21,395 nucleotides of DNA from JAQBGV01 sp032128395 (GTDB taxonomy: Bacteria > Planctomycetota > UBA8108 > UBA1146), in contig JAQBGV010000146.1 in NCBI GenBank assembly GCA_032128395.1, positions 1-21,395 on the forward strand, in the 5' to 3' direction. The position numbers and the translations under genes were made by a program. This document shows positions 7,374 through 15,224 of this stretch, in pieces (positions within the stretch are counted from its first letter, which is position 1; the number at the start of each line of letters is the position of its first letter). Under the pieces are notes generated by a model. It saw nothing but the letters and a program-made list of their open reading frames with translations, was not told where the DNA came from and did no database searches.

Positions 7374-8699
7374 TCAGGAGACGCGCTCACTCCCCCCCAG
7401 CCCGCTCCGCCGGATGTCCCTGCACAATACTACGGCGACCACTGCCAGCCCGAGACACAGCCCCCACCACAGTCCGGCGAGCCCGATCGTGCGCGACAAC
7501 AGCCACCCTACGGGTAGGGCGATCGCGTAGAAGCCGACGATGAATGCCATCGCCGCGACGAAGGTCCGGCCGGCGCCCCGGAGCGCGCCCGCTGCGGTGA
7601 CCTGCACGCCATCGAAGACTTGGAAGGCCGCGGCGACGGGGATCGCAGTCGCGACGAGGGCGAGCACCTCGGGTTCGCTCGTGAAGACGCGGCCGAGCTG
7701 ATGGCGAAGGACCACGAAGGAAAGGCCCGACACCGCCATCACTCCCGCGCCCATCGCGATGGCGGTCCACGCCGCCTGGCGTGCCTGATCGGCCCGTCCC
7801 TGACCGATCAGGTTCCCCACGCGGGTCGCCGCCGCCGTGCCGATTCCGAGGGGGACCATGAAGCTGAAGCTCGCGATCTTCAGCGTGATCGTGTGCGCGG
7901 CGAGGGATGCCGGCCCGAGGTGTCCGGCGAACAAACTCGCGGTCTGGAACGCCCAGATCTCGGCTCCGAACTGGAACGCGATCGGGATCCCGCAGGAGAG
8001 GAGTTCTCGGAATCCCCGGAAGTGGAGGTTCGCCCACCGCCACGGCGTCCATGCTCCACGATGGAGGCGGAACCCGACGATCCAAGCGATGAGGACCGCG
8101 AGCAGAAATACCCGAGTCAGTGCGGTCGCGATCCCGGCTCCCTCGATCCCGAGTTCGGGGAACCCGAAGCGGCCGAAGATCAGCGCTTCGTTCGCGGCGA
8201 CGTTGAAGAGGTTCGCGAGCAGCATCGTCCAGAGCGCCGGGCGCATCATCCCTCGTCCCTGCAGGAATTGACGGAGCGCGATGAAGGCGAAGAGCGGCGT
8301 GATACTCCACCACTGGACGGAGCAGTAGCGCTCCGCGATTTCGGCGAGGCCAGCGTCCTGTCCGAACCACATCATCGCCGGTCGGGCGAAGAACAGCAGG
8401 GTCCCGATGGCGAGCCCGAGCCCGACCGAGAGAACGAGGCCGCGCTGCACTGCACGCCCCATCCGCTCGCCGTCACCCGCCCCGTGGGCCTGCGCGATGA
8501 TCGGGTCGAGGCCGAAGAGGATCCCCATCCCGATGGAGGTGGTTCCGAAGAGCCAGAGGTCCCCGAGTGCTACCCCGGCGAGGGGAACGGGTCCGATGCG
8601 GCCGACCATGTAGAGGTCGACGAGCCCCATCGCCATCATCCCGAGCTGGGTCAGCGCGACGGGCACGCCGAGCTGGGTCAGCACTCGAATCTCACTCAA
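7374..8699 (-). CDS. MATE-family multidrug/toxin efflux transporter
   Basis: The 441-residue inner-membrane protein has about 12 hydrophobic segments in two similar halves, the layout of MATE (NorM-like) exporters, which expel organic cations using a Na+ or H+ gradient. Typical segments are the N-terminal PVALTQLGMMAMGLVDLYMVGR, the loop after GLDPIIAQAHGAGD, and the second-half equivalents AAHTITLKIASFSFMVPLGIG and ATRVGNLIGQGRADQAR. I chose the TTG at 8699: it has GAGGGG 6 nt upstream and gives the usual MATE N-terminus (SEIRVLTQLGVP). The frame stays open to 8819, but that extension is hydrophilic and unlike the family. The substrate cannot be deduced. The gene diverges from the M14 peptidase and has a strong hairpin in its upstream region. 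Confidence 0.92.
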   Translation of the reverse strand: MSEIRVLTQLGVPVALTQLGMMAMGLVDLYMVGRIGPVPLAGVALGDLWLFGTTSIGMGILFGLDPIIAQAHGAGDGERMGRAVQRGLVLSVGLGLAIGTLLFFARPAMMWFGQDAGLAEIAERYCSVQWWSITPLFAFIALRQFLQGRGMMRPALWTMLLANLFNVAANEALIFGRFGFPELGIEGAGIATALTRVFLLAVLIAWIVGFRLHRGAWTPWRWANLHFRGFRELLSCGIPIAFQFGAEIWAFQTASLFAGHLGPASLAAHTITLKIASFSFMVPLGIGTAAATRVGNLIGQGRADQARQAAWTAIAMGAGVMAVSGLSFVVLRHQLGRVFTSEPEVLALVATAIPVAAAFQVFDGVQVTAAGALRGAGRTFVAAMAFIVGFYAIALPVGWLLSRTIGLAGLWWGLCLGLAVVAVVLCRDIRRSGLGGSERVS

Positions 8700-8705
8700 A
8701 TGGGG

Positions 8706-8711
8706 CCCCTC
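8706..8711 (-). promoter_or_regulatory. Ribosome binding site that decides the MATE start
   Basis: On the minus strand GAGGGG lies 6 nt before the TTG at 8699. No better site precedes the upstream in-frame alternatives, so it supports the shorter, family-typical protein. Confidence 0.6.
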
Positions 8712-8879
8712 GGGATGGTGCTCGAGAGTGGATGGGACTGGCTCGCCGCAGGTGATGCCTGTCCCGGACGCTCGCCTGCTGATCCACGCTTCTTCAACTG
8801 GGTCTCCCGCCCGTCCCACAGCTAGCGAGGAGGCGGTCGGAAATCCTCGACTCGGATGTCGCCGGCTTGCTCACGCCCG

Positions 8880-8940
8880 GTCGGACGGCGGCTCAGATCG
8901 AGGGTTCCACCGCTCCGATCGACCTGAGCCGCCATCCGAC
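8880..8940 (-). promoter_or_regulatory. Long hairpin in the putative 5' leader of the MATE gene
   Basis: The arms at 8880-8900 and 8920-8940 (gtcggacggcggctcagatc.. and its complement) pair at 19 of 21 positions around a 19-nt loop. The two exceptions read C-A and A-C on the plus strand, but become G-U and U-G wobbles on the minus strand. The structure is therefore fully paired only in RNA made in the MATE direction. It lies about 180 nt before the MATE start. It could be a cis-acting leader element, a transcript-end hairpin or a protein-binding palindrome. No T run follows in either direction. Confidence 0.6.
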
Positions 8941-9078
8941 AGGACGCGACCCGCACGCGACGTCTCGAACGATGTTTCCCAACCGCCTCCTAGCTGCCAG
9001 AATCCGCAGCAGCGGTTGTCTGGGCAGCCCGATATCACCGATGACCTGTCGTTCTCCCGACCGGAAGGACTCGCTCGT

Positions 9079-11688
9079 ATGACCCTTTCTCGCGCACGCT
9101 TCTCCGGACTCACCGCGTTGCTGCTGATCCTGACAGCCTCACCTCTCGGCGGCCAGGAGAACCGCTTCCCGTTCCGCGTCGGAGATACGGTCGAAGGGAA
9201 GGTTCCTTCCCCCGACGAGTACTTCGGGACTCCACTCGGCAGTCGATTCACTCCTCACCACGAGACGCTCGCCTACCTGCGGGCCCTCGGGGAGCGATCG
9301 GATCGGATCACCGTCCAGTCGTACGGACGGACCGGTGAGGGACGCGAATTGGTGCTCTGCTTCATCGGGAGCGCGGAGAGCATCGGACGGCTCGGCGAGA
9401 TCGCGACGCTCCAAGGGCAGCTCGCAGATCCTCGGTTGCGATCGGCGGATGGGGCCGAGGACCTCGGCGATCTGCTGCCGCGACTGCCGGCGGTCCTCTG
9501 GCTCTCGTACAACGTTCACGGAAACGAAGCCTCGGCGACGGAAGCGGCGCTGTGGACCGTCTACCAGCTGGTCGACGGAACCGACTCCGCGGCCCGCGCG
9601 ATTCGCGACCAGGCTCTCGTGATCATCGATCCCTGCCTGAACCCGGACGGTCGCGAGCGATACCGCCAGTGGTATCACCAGGTCGCGATGGAGGGGGGGA
9701 ACCCCGACCCCGAGAGTCGCGAGCACGATGAACCGTGGCCCGGCGGTCGCGCGAACCACTACCTCTTCGATCTCAATCGGGACTGGGCGTGGCAGAGTCA
9801 GCCGGAGACGCGCGCGCGGATCACCGAGTACCGACGGTGGTGGCCCCTCGTCCACGTCGACTTCCACGAGATGTCCCCGGAGTCGACGTTCTTCTTCTTC
9901 CCCCCGGAGAAGCCGATCAACCGGAACGTCCCCGAGAGCACTCTCCGCTGGGCGGAGACGATCGGACGCGCGAATGCCACGGCGTTCGACAGTTTCGGAT
10001 GGCTCTACTACACCGCCGAAGCCTTCGACCTCTTCTATCCTGGGTACGGCGACTCCTGGCCTTCTCTCCAAGGGGCGATCGGGATGACCTACGAGCAGGC
10101 AGGAGGGGGGAGTGGCGGGCTCCGCTATCGTCGCCGCGATGGCGTCGAACTGACACTCTCCGATCGACTGCATCACCACCACGTCGCGGGGATGGCGACA
10201 TTGCTCGCCGCGGTCGAGCGGAAGGAAGCACTGCAGAAGGACTTTCACACTTTCCGGCACGGCGCGACCGGGTCGACCGAGGCAGGCGAGGTTCGGCAGT
10301 ACTTCTTCCCGCCGGGCCATGGAGAGCGACTCGAGCACTTGGGTGCGCTCCTCGCCGCCCAAGGGATCGAGGTCGGCATACTGTCGGCAGAGCTGGTCGC
10401 TGAAGGGTTGACCGACTTCCACGGAGTAGTGCACGAAGTGGTGCGTCTTCCCGCGGGAACTCTCTCGGTCGCTCTCGACCAACCGAGCGGGCGGCTCGCC
10501 AGCGCCCTGCTCGAGCCCCGCGCCGAGGTGACCGACGCCTACTTCTACGATGTCTCGGCGTGGTCGTTGCCGATGGCGATGGCGGTCGACGGGTACCTCT
10601 CCGGAATCCGGATCGAAGCGACGACCGTGCCGTTCGCACCGAGAATTCGGGTCGAACGGATCGAAGGGGAGGCGCGCTACGCGTATCTCCTCGAATGGAA
10701 CGGAATCCGCTCGGCGCGAGCCCTTCAGGCGCTCCACGACCGGGGGATCCCGGTCCGCCTCGTCCCCGAGAAGATCGTGATCGCCGGACACCGTTACGCC
10801 CCGGGCACGCTCGTCATCCCCGCGCGGAGCGAGGGCGCGCATGCGGCGGTGCGAGAGGTGACAGCGCTCTGCGGCGTCGAGTTCCGGGCCGTCGACTCCG
10901 GGTGGACCGAGGAGGGGATCGACCTCGGATCGGAGAAGGTGTCCGCTCTACGCCCGCCGCGGATCGCGGTGGTGACCGGCTCCGGCGTCTCGAGCCTTTC
11001 TTTCGGCGCGGTGTGGAGTCTGTTCGAGCAGGATCTCGACGTCCCCTTCAGCGCCGTGGAGCTCGAGGGCCTCGGTGGAGTCGATCTGGCGAACTACGAC
11101 GTTCTCATCCTCCCCGAAGGATTCGGGTATCGCAATGCACTCGACGAAGCCACGACCGAGCACCTCCGCGGATGGGTGCGCGCCGGCGGCACCGTGATCG
11201 CACTCGGCGGTGCAGCGTTCGCGATCAGCGAAGAGGGGGCGAAACTCTCCGGTCGCAAGACGCAACTCGAGCCCCCTCCACGCAAGGACGACGCAGAGAC
11301 TCCAGCCGAACGGAAGACGATCGCGAGTCTTCGAAAGCAGCGCGAGGAGCGGCAGGTCCCTGGAAACATCTTCCGGATCGAACTCGACCCGGACCACCCG
11401 CTCGCCTTCGGGCAGCCGCGAAAGCTCTTCGCATTCATGGAGGAGACCCGCACCTTCGCGCTCGCCGGCGATGGGGGCGATGTTGCGGCGTTCACCGCAG
11501 ATCCCGCGGCGAGCGGGTTCATCTCGGAGGAGAACGTCGAGAAGGTCCGCCGTCGGGTCTACCTGGCGGAGGAGCGTCTCGGCCAGGGTCACCTGGTGCT
11601 CTTCGCAGGGGACCCCAACTTCCGCGGCTTCTGGCACGGCTTGACTGGCTTGTTCCTCAACGCCGTATACCTCAGATCAACCTACTAG
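9079..11688 (+). CDS. Secreted M14-family zinc carboxypeptidase with C-terminal GATase1-like domain
   Basis: This 869-residue protein begins with a clear signal peptide (RARFSGLTALLLILTASPLGG, cleavage probably before Gln26), so it acts outside the cytoplasm. The M14 metallopeptidase domain covers about residues 40-400. The first zinc site is His147 and Glu150 (VHGNEAS), substrate residues lie in CLNPDGRER (186-194) and DLNRDW (231-236), the next zinc ligand is a histidine in HVDFHEM (259-265), and the general base is probably Glu339 in MTYEQAGG. About residues 630-730 resemble a class I glutamine-amidotransferase/DJ-1-like fold (RIAVVTGSG, NYDVLILPEGFG, WVRAGGTVIALGG) with no obvious catalytic triad, an arrangement known in large secreted M14 proteins. 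The start is the ATG at 9079 with ggaagga 9 nt upstream. Likely role: degradation of external peptides. Confidence 0.9.
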   Translation: MTLSRARFSGLTALLLILTASPLGGQENRFPFRVGDTVEGKVPSPDEYFGTPLGSRFTPHHETLAYLRALGERSDRITVQSYGRTGEGRELVLCFIGSAESIGRLGEIATLQGQLADPRLRSADGAEDLGDLLPRLPAVLWLSYNVHGNEASATEAALWTVYQLVDGTDSAARAIRDQALVIIDPCLNPDGRERYRQWYHQVAMEGGNPDPESREHDEPWPGGRANHYLFDLNRDWAWQSQPETRARITEYRRWWPLVHVDFHEMSPESTFFFFPPEKPINRNVPESTLRWAETIGRANATAFDSFGWLYYTAEAFDLFYPGYGDSWPSLQGAIGMTYEQAGGGSGGLRYRRRDGVELTLSDRLHHHHVAGMATLLAAVERKEALQKDFHTFRHGATGSTEAGEVRQYFFPPGHGERLEHLGALLAAQGIEVGILSAELVAEGLTDFHGVVHEVVRLPAGTLSVALDQPSGRLASALLEPRAEVTDAYFYDVSAWSLPMAMAVDGYLSGIRIEATTVPFAPRIRVERIEGEARYAYLLEWNGIRSARALQALHDRGIPVRLVPEKIVIAGHRYAPGTLVIPARSEGAHAAVREVTALCGVEFRAVDSGWTEEGIDLGSEKVSALRPPRIAVVTGSGVSSLSFGAVWSLFEQDLDVPFSAVELEGLGGVDLANYDVLILPEGFGYRNALDEATTEHLRGWVRAGGTVIALGGAAFAISEEGAKLSGRKTQLEPPPRKDDAETPAERKTIASLRKQREERQVPGNIFRIELDPDHPLAFGQPRKLFAFMEETRTFALAGDGGDVAAFTADPAASGFISEENVEKVRRRVYLAEERLGQGHLVLFAGDPNFRGFWHGLTGLFLNAVYLRSTY

Positions 11689-11928
11689 CTCGCCCGGCCG
11701 CCGATGAGGGCCCGTCTGCTGCGTTGCGGGGCTCTTCCCGATCCTCGGGGGGCCGGGGGGGTCGCCTCCGGTCGGGACGCACCATCCGAACACTCCTCGG
11801 CGGCCTCGATGGGGGCGGGTGATTTGGAGTCCCCGGGTCTCTGTCTGACTTCAGTTCGCCCCCCCTCGCAGCCGATCATTCGATCAGGACCCGGTTCCCC
11901 GCTCGTCCCCCGGGTCTTGGGAGCAGCG

Positions 11929-12411
11929 ATGGCGACGAAGGACTCTTCAACGACCCGGGAAGTTCCGTGGGAGAGCTCACCGCGGGAAATCTTGCGCAAG
12001 CTCCAGTTCCTGATCTCCACGAACAACGTGACTGCGCAGCAGCTCGCCAGGACGACCGGTCTCTCGCAGAAGAACGTCCAAGAAATCCTCGATGGGGTCT
12101 CCTTGCCGACCGAGTCGATGCTGCGGAAGTGCGCAGATTTCTTCGGCGTGACGTTGGAATTCGTGATGGGCAAGGATGATGGGAAAGGGGCGAAGCAGAC
12201 CGCTCCGCGCTCGCATTCCAGCGGTTCGAAGAGTGGTGCTCCACCGGCGGGGCAGACCTCGCCGAAGGCCGCCGCTCCTTCCGGACCGCTCAACCTCCGG
12301 ACGATCGCGACCCGTCACCAGGCACTCATCGAGCTGCTGATCGAGAAACGCGTGATCACCGCGCGGGAGTACCACGACATGGTGCAGAAGATCGAGGGGC
12401 GCGGGCGGTAG
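11929..12411 (+). CDS. XRE-type helix-turn-helix protein
   Basis: The 160-residue protein has an N-terminal Cro/C1-type DNA-binding domain at about residues 20-82. The turn is VTAQQLARTTGLSQKNVQEIL, followed by LPTESMLRKCADFFGVTLEFVMG, the usual last helices of an XRE domain. A disordered linker rich in Ser, Pro, Ala and Lys spans about 84-120, and a helical tail (RHQALIELLIEKRVITAREYHDMV) ends the chain and may drive dimerisation or ligand binding. The start is the ATG at 11929 after gggag; the open frame upstream is low-complexity. It lies 240 nt downstream of the M14 gene and converges on pgi with a 16-nt gap. Its targets are unknown. Nothing in the 11689-11928 gap could be assigned. Confidence 0.8.
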   Translation: MATKDSSTTREVPWESSPREILRKLQFLISTNNVTAQQLARTTGLSQKNVQEILDGVSLPTESMLRKCADFFGVTLEFVMGKDDGKGAKQTAPRSHSSGSKSGAPPAGQTSPKAAAPSGPLNLRTIATRHQALIELLIEKRVITAREYHDMVQKIEGRGR

Positions 12412-12427
12412 TCGGGGCGCGACCGCC

Positions 12428-13765
12428 TCAGAGCAATTCGACTCCGTCCGGCACATCCCCCAGTTCACCGATCTCCGTGCGCACCTTCTCTTCGAAACCC
12501 TCTCGACCCATCCGGGCGAAAGCGATCCACTTTCCGAGCTCGACCCCGGGTTGGTCGTAGGGATCGATCTCGAGCAGCTCCGCCGCGAGGACCGTCGCGA
12601 GCTCGAAGAACGCGAAGAGTGCCCCGAGAGTCCGGGCATCCAGACTCGAGAGCTGGAGGCGGGACACCGGTCGCCCGGCCGCTGCGAGGGATTGCCCCGT
12701 GCCGATCCGCTCCGCCTCGAACAGCGCATCGATGCTCCCTCCACCCAGATACTCGAAGTCCGGATGGAGCGTCCCGCCTGCGGCGGGGAGCGGGGTCACC
12801 GGTGAGATGTCGGCATCGAGTCCGAGGATCAGGAACTGCTTGTCCGCCGGACCCTCGACGAAGAGTTGCACCAGCGAGTGCTGATCGGTCGCACCTTGCG
12901 CGGAAAGCGGCGTGCTTCCCCGGTGGACCACTCGGCCGGCGCGGTCGAGCCGCTTGCCGAGGCTCTCCCCCCACAACTGGGCGAACCAGTCGCCGAAGGT
13001 GCTCAGGCGATCGACGTACCCCATCAGGACCTGGATCCGCTGGCCGCTCCGCTCGGCCCGGAGAACGTGCCCGACCACCCAGTCGAGGAGAGGATGGTCT
13101 TCCCGGTCCCGGACTGCGTGCCAGAGCGACCGCGCGCCTGCGAGCAACTCGGCGGGGTCGCTTCCCACGATCGCGGCGGGGAGGAGTCCGACGGGGGTGA
13201 GCACCGAGAAGCGTCCGCCGACGCGTGGTGGGATGTCGAAGGTAGCGTGTCCATCGCGCGACGCGACCCCCCGCAGTGGGCCGTTCGTTGGATCGGTGAT
13301 CAGCACCATCCGTGAGGACGGATCGATTCCCCCCTCGCGCAGCCAGTCGGCGAAGTAGAGCAGCTGGGCGGCGGTCTCCGCGGTCGAGCCGGATTTCGAC
13401 ACCACCAGGAATCCGGTCCGGGCCGGATCGAGTCGATCGCGGGTACGAGCGATCGTGTCCGGATCGATGTTGTCGATGACGATCAGGCGTTCGGCCTGTC
13501 CGGGAGCGAGAGCATCGCGGACCGCACGGGCGCCGAGAGCGGAGCCTCCGATGCCGAGTAGCACGACATGTTGAAAATCGGCGAGCGCTCTTGCCCCGAT
13601 TCGACAGCGGTCCGCGACCGCGTCTCCCTCTTCCAGGATCTCGATGAAACCCGGAGGGTGGGCGGCGAGGGTCCCGACCATCTTGCGCAGCTGGGCGCGC
13701 GCCGCCGTCGCCTCCTCCGCAAGGTCTGCGGGGAGTGCTCCGCCGAGGTCGAGCCGAAGGGTCAC
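12428..13765 (-). CDS. pgi: Glucose-6-phosphate isomerase
   Basis: It interconverts glucose 6-phosphate and fructose 6-phosphate in the cytoplasm. The 445-residue length matches the shorter bacterial PGI form. Both SIS domains are visible: LLGIGGSALGAR (69-80) and SKSGSTAET (123-131), which bind the sugar phosphate, then VGGRFSVLTPVGLLP (182-196), WGESLGK (265-271), and the family signature QGATDQHSLVQLF (290-302) with the catalytic histidine. The tail has DQPGVELGK (404-412), whose lysine is the expected ring-opening residue. The start is the GTG at 13765, preceded by gggggaga and overlapping the aminotransferase stop as GTGA. The frame is open further upstream, but that part lies antisense or out of frame inside the aminotransferase. 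It is probably coupled to that gene. Confidence 0.94.
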   Translation of the reverse strand: MTLRLDLGGALPADLAEEATAARAQLRKMVGTLAAHPPGFIEILEEGDAVADRCRIGARALADFQHVVLLGIGGSALGARAVRDALAPGQAERLIVIDNIDPDTIARTRDRLDPARTGFLVVSKSGSTAETAAQLLYFADWLREGGIDPSSRMVLITDPTNGPLRGVASRDGHATFDIPPRVGGRFSVLTPVGLLPAAIVGSDPAELLAGARSLWHAVRDREDHPLLDWVVGHVLRAERSGQRIQVLMGYVDRLSTFGDWFAQLWGESLGKRLDRAGRVVHRGSTPLSAQGATDQHSLVQLFVEGPADKQFLILGLDADISPVTPLPAAGGTLHPDFEYLGGGSIDALFEAERIGTGQSLAAAGRPVSRLQLSSLDARTLGALFAFFELATVLAAELLEIDPYDQPGVELGKWIAFARMGREGFEEKVRTEIGELGDVPDGVELL

Positions 13766-14970
13766 TGAGCTTTCTCCCCCGCGGGTGAGAGGTGGGGGTA
13801 CTCCTGCGCGACCTTGGTCCAGCCGGGGAGGGAACGCTCGACGATCTCCCGGGAGACCGCGAACGAGATTCGGAAGTGTCCGGGCGTGCCGAAACCGCGA
13901 CCGGGGACGACGAGGATCCGCTCCTTCACGAGGCGCCCGACGAACTCGACCTCGTTCTCGATCGGCGAGCGGGGGAAGAGGTAGAACGCGCCCCCGGGCG
14001 GTGTGATCGAGAAGCCGAGCTCGGTCAGGTGGTCGAGCAAGATCTGCCGGTTCTCTCGGTAGAGGGTCATGTCGACGGCGAGATCCTGGCAGTCGGCGAC
14101 CGCCAACTGGAACAGGCTCGGGGCGTTGACGAATCCGAGGGTGCGGTTGCAGAAGGTGCAGGCGGCGGCGAGCGCCTCGGCGCCATCGAAGCGGGGCGAA
14201 ATCGCGAGATATCCGATCCGGTCCCCCGCCAGCCCGAGGTCCTTCGAGTGCGAAGTGATCAGTACGGTGTGTTCGTACGCCGGCGGCACCTCCGGGCACT
14301 CGTAGCCTTCGTAGACGATCTTTCGATACGGTTCGTCGGTGATCAGTGTGATCGGTACACCGGCCTTGAGCGATCCTTCGCGGAGCGCGTCGCAGAAGGC
14401 TCGGAGCTCCGTCTCGGAGTAGATCCGACCGGTCGGATTGTTCGGGAAGTTCATGACGACGGCGCGGGTGCGCGGGGTGATCGCCGCGAGGAGTTCTTCG
14501 GCCGGCGGCGGACCGAAGTCCTCCGTCGTGGAGACCTCGACCGGGACCCCGCCGGAGTTCCGGATGTAGAAGCCGTACTCGACGAAGTAGGGGCTGAGGA
14601 GGATCACCTCGTCCCCTGGATCGAGGATCGCGCGGAAGAGCACGTTCAGCGCGCCCCCGGCCCCGACCGTCATCACCACATCTCCTGCCCCGTAGGTCAG
14701 CCCCGTCCTCTGCGTGAGGTGAGACGCGATCTTCTCGCGCACCTCGGGCCACCCCGCGTTCGGCATGTAGCGGTGGATCCCCTCCTGATCGAGGAGCGAG
14801 CGGAGGCGGTCGAGCAGGGCGGGAGGGGGTGGGAGGATCGGATTGCCGAGGGCGAAGTCACAAACGGAGTCCTCGCCGAACTCACGCTTGAGGCGTGCCC
14901 CCTCCTCGAACATGCGCCGAATCCAGGAGGCGCGCTCGAGCGCCTCGGAGACGCTGCGAGAGATCGGCAT
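13762..14970 (-). CDS. Pyridoxal-phosphate-dependent class I/II aminotransferase
   Basis: The 402-residue protein is a fold-type I aminotransferase of the AspC-like superfamily. The PLP lysine is Lys243 in SHSKDLGLAGDRIGY. Other cofactor contacts are Asn177 in NFPNNPTG, Asp212 in TDEPYR, and Arg251. YMPNAGWPEVREKIA (68-82) and VGAGGALNVLFRAILDPGDEV (102-122) are standard for the family, and the alpha-carboxylate arginine is in FRISFAVS near the end. The amino-acid substrate cannot be fixed from sequence; aspartate, alanine or a broad-range activity are possible. The start is the ATG at 14970, with only a weak aagtgag upstream. It is the first gene of a two-gene unit with pgi, and a candidate promoter lies about 160 nt upstream. 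Confidence 0.9.
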   Translation of the reverse strand: MPISRSVSEALERASWIRRMFEEGARLKREFGEDSVCDFALGNPILPPPPALLDRLRSLLDQEGIHRYMPNAGWPEVREKIASHLTQRTGLTYGAGDVVMTVGAGGALNVLFRAILDPGDEVILLSPYFVEYGFYIRNSGGVPVEVSTTEDFGPPPAEELLAAITPRTRAVVMNFPNNPTGRIYSETELRAFCDALREGSLKAGVPITLITDEPYRKIVYEGYECPEVPPAYEHTVLITSHSKDLGLAGDRIGYLAISPRFDGAEALAAACTFCNRTLGFVNAPSLFQLAVADCQDLAVDMTLYRENRQILLDHLTELGFSITPPGGAFYLFPRSPIENEVEFVGRLVKERILVVPGRGFGTPGHFRISFAVSREIVERSLPGWTKVAQEYPHLSPAGEKAQ

Positions 14971-15008
14971 CGGTCGGTCTCACTTCCCGGGGATCGCAGA
15001 GGCCCCTG

Positions 15009-15050
15009 GATCGAGGGGCGCAGTGATCGAGGAGCACAGTGATCGAGGAG
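15009..15050. repeat. 16-bp tandem repeat upstream of the aminotransferase
   Basis: Units start at 15009, 15025 and 15041: gatcgaggggcgcagt, gatcgaggagcacagt, and gatcgaggag (the third matches only over its first 10 bases). It lies 40-80 nt before the aminotransferase start, in the presumed leader. The first unit also forms the right arm of a short dyad with gcccc at 15002-15006. Function unknown. Confidence 0.6.
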
Positions 15051-15127
15051 CGGCCGCCGGTTCGGAGCGTGGCGGTCGGATCGCGCTCACACCCCTCGTG
15101 CGGGGCCGAATGCCGCAGATAGGCCGG

Positions 15128-15156
15128 ATGATACGGGTTACGTGAGTCCGCTCCAA
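15128..15156 (-). promoter_or_regulatory. Candidate sigma-70 promoter for the aminotransferase-pgi unit
   Basis: On the minus strand TTGGAG (15151-15156) is followed after 17 nt by TATCAT (15128-15133). The -10 matches consensus at five of six bases; the -35 matches only its first three. It points toward the aminotransferase start at 14970 and would give a leader of about 150 nt. Confidence 0.4.
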
Positions 15157-15164
15157 GGCGGACT
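15145..15164. promoter_or_regulatory. Perfect 7-bp dyad, possible operator
   Basis: AGTCCGC (15145-15151) and GCGGACT (15158-15164) are exact inverted repeats around a 6-nt spacer. The dyad covers the -35 of the candidate minus-strand promoter and ends 29 nt before the -35 of the plus-strand small-RNA promoter. It is therefore placed to bind a regulator acting on both. Confidence 0.4.
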
Positions 15165-15193
15165 GCCAGTTTCCAGCGCGAACGTACAAAATA

Positions 15194-15221
15194 TTGACAA
15201 CGCCCGGGCGGGCCATACAAT
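15194..15221 (+). promoter_or_regulatory. Near-consensus sigma-70 promoter for a small RNA
   Basis: TTGACA (15194-15199) is an exact -35 and TACAAT (15216-15221) matches the -10 at five of six, with a 16-bp spacer. The surroundings (acaaaatat) are unusually AT-rich for this genome. Transcription would start near 15227-15229, directly ahead of the structured region. No plus-strand protein gene follows before 16601. Confidence 0.75.
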
Positions 15222-15224
15222 CAT

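Larger units (their letters stand above)
8700..9078. other. Divergent intergenic region between the MATE and M14 genes
   Basis: This 379-nt stretch separates the two divergent genes. Both reading frames that enter it (the MATE frame to 8819, and the M14 frame upstream to 8728) give low-complexity Arg/Ser/Pro-rich sequence without family resemblance, so I treat it as non-coding. Its one clear element is the hairpin at 8880-8940. I could not pick out a convincing sigma-70 promoter in either direction. Confidence 0.55.

Noticed and set aside
7007..7543. Plus-strand frame containing CPHC and RGRLRSFR, resembling a small zinc protein
   Set aside because: There is only one CxxC, no second pair of ligands, and the frame runs into the antisense of the MATE C-terminus; the remainder is Arg/Ala/Thr-rich.
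8700..8819. N-terminal extension of the MATE frame
   Set aside because: It is hydrophilic and unlike MATE N-termini; the TTG at 8699 with GAGGGG 6 nt upstream gives the expected start.
8728..9078. N-terminal extension of the M14 peptidase frame
   Set aside because: It would bury the signal peptide behind 117 low-complexity residues. The ATG at 9079 has a ribosome binding site and a normal signal sequence.
9139..10842. 567-residue minus-strand frame inside the M14 gene
   Set aside because: Antisense to the catalytic domain; the sequence is Arg/Glu/Asp-rich with no family pattern.
13792..15042. 416-residue plus-strand frame across the aminotransferase
   Set aside because: Antisense shadow; the minus strand has all PLP-binding motifs.
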